Assembly (NCBI GenBank): GCA_028707675.1
Contig: JAQWAM010000033.1
Coordinates: 1-8,584 of the forward strand
Length of the DNA stretch: 8,584 bases
DNA from: Kiritimatiellia bacterium
Lineage (GTDB): Bacteria; Verrucomicrobiota; Kiritimatiellia; RFP12; UBA1067
Direction: 5' to 3'
Shown: piece after piece, positions 6,319 to 8,584 of the stretch
Layout of the letters: each line of letters begins with the position of its first letter
Position numbering within the stretch: position 1 is the first letter of the stretch
Notes under the pieces: generated by a model
The model's input: only the letters and a program-made list of their open reading frames with translations
Database searches by the model: none
What the model was told of the DNA's origin: nothing
Made by a program: the position numbers and the translations under genes

Positions 6319-7374
6319 CTAACGCCGCAGTAAAGCGCGGGCCTGTTCTAAAACCTCATTGACCGTGACGATGACCCCGCCCATGCGGTTGCAGAGAGCC
6401 GGAATCACGCAGTGTCCGCAGGCGCTGGCCATGCGGAATATCACATCCTCGCGGAACTGTCCTGCGCTGAGTTCCACCACCAGCGATTTGCGCCCGTCCA
6501 GAGCGCCGCATAAAGCTTTTTCAGGAAAGGGGCTCAGTGTGAGCGGGCGGAACACGCCGACCTTGGCGCCCTCGGCGCGCAGGATGTCCGCGGCGGATCT
6601 GGCGATGCGGCTGGAGATGCCGTAGGCCACCAGCACCAGGTCGGCATCGCCGCAAAGATACGCCTCGTGACGCGCGTCGTCCCGCATGCCGGCGTATTTG
6701 GCTTGCAGGCGCAGGTTGTGCTCTTCCTGAGTGGCGGCGTCGAGATAGATTGAGGTGATCAGGTTTTGGCGTGTTGCGGCGGTGCCGTGCAAGGCCCAGG
6801 CGCTCGTGTCAGGTTTCGGCCGCTCGCGGTCCGGCAGGGTCAGCGTCTCCATCATCTGCCCCAGCAGCCCGTCGGCCAGCATGATCGCGGGGGTCATGTG
6901 CTTGAAAGAGAGTTCGAAAGCGCGCATGGTCATGTCGCACATCTCCTGCACGCTGGCGGGAGCCAGCACCACGCAACTGTAGTTGCCGTGGCCGCCGCCC
7001 TTGACCGACTGGCTGTAGTCGCCCTGTTCCGGGTAGACGTTGCCCAGCCCGGGTCCGGCGCGCATGATGTTGACGATTACGCCCGGCAGTTCGGCGCCGG
7101 CCATGTAAGAGATGCCCTCTTGCATCAGGCTCATTCCCGGGCCGGATGTGGCGGTCATGGCCAGCCCGCCCGCCGCCGCCGCCCCGTAAACCATGTTAAT
7201 CGAGGCCGTCTCGCACTCCGCCTGCAAGAAATCCCTGCCGACGGCGGGGAACCACTTGGCCGCCGCGTGCGCGATCTCGCTGGCGGGGGTGATGGGGTAG
7301 CCGAAATATACGTCGCAGCCGGCATACAGGGCGCCGATAATCACCGCTTCGTTTCCCTTGACGAATTTTGTCAT
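6319..7374 (-). CDS. vorB: 2-oxoacid:ferredoxin oxidoreductase alpha subunit, VorB-like
   Basis: The 351-residue alpha subunit supplies the pyrimidine-binding side of the TPP site and the transketolase C-terminal-like domain. It shows YFGYPITPASE (23-33), the conserved acidic segment AECETAS (52-58), TSGPGMSLMQEGISYMAGAELP (76-97 region), the GDYSQSVKGGGHG stretch (118-130) and VGVFRPLTLSPFP (272-284). The GISYMAGAELP and KGGGHG features fit the VorB branch (3-methyl-2-oxobutanoate oxidoreductase annotation) better than 2-oxoglutarate KorA, but homologues named VorB are not all tested biochemically. I start it at MTKFVKGNEA, the family's normal beginning; the open frame continues to 7611 but that part overlaps the ferredoxin gene and is low-complexity. 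It is 46 nt after the ferredoxin subunit and 13 nt before the beta/gamma gene, giving the usual ferredoxin-alpha-beta-gamma order. Confidence 0.9.
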   Translation of the reverse strand: MTKFVKGNEAVIIGALYAGCDVYFGYPITPASEIAHAAAKWFPAVGRDFLQAECETASINMVYGAAAAGGLAMTATSGPGMSLMQEGISYMAGAELPGVIVNIMRAGPGLGNVYPEQGDYSQSVKGGGHGNYSCVVLAPASVQEMCDMTMRAFELSFKHMTPAIMLADGLLGQMMETLTLPDRERPKPDTSAWALHGTAATRQNLITSIYLDAATQEEHNLRLQAKYAGMRDDARHEAYLCGDADLVLVAYGISSRIARSAADILRAEGAKVGVFRPLTLSPFPEKALCGALDGRKSLVVELSAGQFREDVIFRMASACGHCVIPALCNRMGGVIVTVNEVLEQARALLRR

Positions 7375-7396
7375 TTTCTGCCGATCTCTCCCGTTG

Positions 7397-7410
7397 GGCG
7401 CTTCCGCGCC
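7397..7410 (-). promoter_or_regulatory. Small intercistronic hairpin between ferredoxin and alpha-subunit genes
   Basis: On the minus strand GGCGC-GGAA-GCGCC forms a five-bp all-GC stem with a GNRA-type tetraloop. It begins 10 nt after the ferredoxin stop and ends 22 nt before the alpha start. There is no T tract, so it is not a terminator. It could protect the upstream message end or tune the ratio of the two subunits. Confidence 0.4.
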
Positions 7411-7420
7411 TGTCGCGCTT

Positions 7421-7654
7421 TCAGGGTTTTTCGATTGTGATCGCATACGGCTCAGGACAGTTGTAGAAGCAGACCGCGCAGCCGGTGCAGCCCGCGCCCG
7501 TGTATTCGGCCGGCCGCATGCCGCGTCGGTTGAGTTTTTCGGAGAGGCGCAGGCACTTACTGGGGCACGCTTGGATGCAGCGCCCGCAACTTTTGCACTC
7601 ATCGGCGTCAATCAACGGTCTGGGCTTGTTCAGCCCCCTCTCTCGGTCAGCCAT
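7421..7654 (-). CDS. 2x[4Fe-4S] ferredoxin subunit of the 2-oxoacid oxidoreductase
   Basis: The 77-residue protein has two classic cluster motifs: Cys20-x2-Cys23-x2-Cys26-x3-Cys30-Pro and Cys56-x2-Cys59-x2-Cys62-x3-Cys66-Pro. It is the delta or ferredoxin-like subunit that passes electrons from the beta-subunit cluster to free ferredoxin. Both motifs are intact, and an additional Cys34 lies just after the first. The ATG at 7654 has AGGAG 4 nt upstream (7659-7663), slightly close but strong. It is the first gene of the oxidoreductase operon. The 101 nt to mazG hold no clear terminator, and I could not identify a convincing promoter there, so read-through from mazG is possible. Confidence 0.93.
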   Translation of the reverse strand: MADRERGLNKPRPLIDADECKSCGRCIQACPSKCLRLSEKLNRRGMRPAEYTGAGCTGCAVCFYNCPEPYAITIEKP

Positions 7655-7755
7655 ATTTCTCCTAAAAAAAGCTAAAGCCCAGCGTTCATAAGATCAAGGC
7701 AAGGATGCCATTTTCAGGAGGGTTTTTCAAGGAATGCTTCATGACGTTTTTGTAA

Positions 7756-8562
7756 TCAAACCTTCGTGTGCGGTTCAGCGGCCTTGACCTCGTCCCACAA
7801 GGCGTCCATGGCGGCCAGGTCCATTTCTGTCAGGCGCTTGCCGAGCTGGGCCGCGCGCGTCTCGACCGCACGGAAGCGGCGCGCGAACTTCTTGCTGGCC
7901 GACTCCAGCGCGCTTTCCGCGTCAACGCCCAGGAACCGGCAATAGTTCACCACCGAGAACAGCAAGTCGCCGATCTCCTCGCGTACGCGCTGCGCGTCAC
8001 CGCCGGCGGCTGCCTCGCGCACCTCGTCGAGTTCCTCGGCCAGCTTGGCCGTGGCGCCGGAGGCGTCTTCCCAGTCGAAGCCCACGCGCGAGGCCTTCTC
8101 CTGTGTGCGCTGGGCTTTCAGCAGGGCCGGCAGGGTCACCGGAACGCCGTCCAGCGCGGACTTGCCGGGGTCTTTGCCGCGTTCCCCGCTCTTGATCGCC
8201 TCCCAGTTGCGCAAGACCGCGCGCGATGAGTCGGCCGCAGTGTCGCCGAACACGTGGGGGTGGCGCCGTATCAGTTTCTCGGTCAGGGCGGCTGCTACCG
8301 CGTTCAGCCCGAATAGGCCCTCTTCCTCGCGGATGGCGCACTGGAAGACCACCTGCAGCAGCACGTCGCCGAGTTCCTCCAGATGCGGTGCCGGATCCGC
8401 CCCTTCCATGGTCTCCAGCAGCTCGTAAGTCTCTTCAAGCAGGCATGGCTTGAGGGTCTGCAGGGTCTGCTCCCGATCCCATGGGCAGCCCCCCGGCCCG
8501 CGCAGGCGCTTCATCACCGCATAAAGCCTTGCCACTTCCGGCAGTTCCGTCCCGCTCTTCAT
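7756..8562 (-). CDS. mazG: Nucleoside triphosphate pyrophosphohydrolase MazG
   Basis: The 268-residue protein hydrolyses NTPs and dNTPs to monophosphates and pyrophosphate, clearing damaged or excess nucleotides and, in E. coli, affecting ppGpp levels. It has the full-length tandem architecture. Domain 1 begins at CPWDREQT (26-33) and has the metal-binding EETYELLE (43-50) and EELGDVLLQ (62-70), followed by HPHVFGD (101-107). Domain 2 has EELDEV (176-181) and EEIGDLLFS (195-203). The length matches the E. coli enzyme (about 263 residues). I chose the ATG at 8562 because GGAGA lies 6 nt upstream; the in-frame TTG at 8568 is too close to that site. It is a housekeeping gene in the same direction as the oxidoreductase genes but has no evident functional tie to them. 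Confidence 0.95.
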   Translation of the reverse strand: MKSGTELPEVARLYAVMKRLRGPGGCPWDREQTLQTLKPCLLEETYELLETMEGADPAPHLEELGDVLLQVVFQCAIREEEGLFGLNAVAAALTEKLIRRHPHVFGDTAADSSRAVLRNWEAIKSGERGKDPGKSALDGVPVTLPALLKAQRTQEKASRVGFDWEDASGATAKLAEELDEVREAAAGGDAQRVREEIGDLLFSVVNYCRFLGVDAESALESASKKFARRFRAVETRAAQLGKRLTEMDLAAMDALWDEVKAAEPHTKV

Positions 8563-8568
8563 CAACAA

Positions 8569-8573
8569 TCTCC
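8569..8573 (-). promoter_or_regulatory. Ribosome binding site of mazG
   Basis: GGAGA is 6 nt before the ATG at 8562 and decides that start over the TTG at 8568. Confidence 0.7.
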
Positions 8574-8584
8574 GCTAGCATCCC

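Noticed and set aside
7375..7611. N-terminal extension of the alpha-subunit frame
   Set aside because: It overlaps the ferredoxin gene in another frame, its translation is low-complexity Ala/Arg/Ser-rich, and family members start at the MTKFVKGNEA position.

Overview
The window comes from a GC-rich bacterial chromosome. It carries seven protein genes, all on the minus strand, and one tRNA gene on the plus strand. The ferredoxin-dependent 2-oxoacid oxidoreductase operon points to an anaerobe, or an organism with ferredoxin-based carbon metabolism. The fused beta-gamma subunit and the style of the small ferredoxin remind me of the PVC group (Lentisphaerota, Kiritimatiellota, Planctomycetota), but that placement is only an impression and no marker here settles it.

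Right to left, in the direction of minus-strand transcription: a two-domain MazG nucleotide pyrophosphohydrolase (7756-8562); a three-gene oxidoreductase operon made of a 2x[4Fe-4S] ferredoxin subunit (7421-7654), a VorB-like alpha subunit (6319-7374) and a fused beta+gamma subunit (4869-6305); then a HipA-like kinase gene (4105-4896) whose start lies inside the end of the oxidoreductase operon; then a DUF3037 gene (3261-4112) coupled to it by an 8-nt overlap. A non-coding stretch of about 300 bases follows. Next comes a compact plus-strand unit of promoter, tRNA-Val(CAC) and intrinsic terminator (2831-2992). Diverging from it on the minus strand are rnc (RNase III, 2052-2771) and a GTG-started ABC-F ATPase (25-2004), probably one transcript.

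The oxidoreductase genes together encode one enzyme: alpha, beta and gamma domains form the TPP-dependent core that oxidatively decarboxylates a 2-oxoacid onto CoA, and the ferredoxin subunit carries the electrons out. MazG, RNase III, ABC-F and the tRNA are housekeeping functions in nucleotide-pool cleaning, RNA processing and translation.

The accessory-looking part is the HipA-like kinase plus DUF3037 pair. It is visibly poorer in GC than the genes around it, lies between a metabolic operon and a tRNA gene, has no HipB-type antitoxin beside it, and is followed by a non-coding stretch with an 11-bp inverted repeat. It is the best candidate in the window for a poorly described system. The remaining genes look ordinary.
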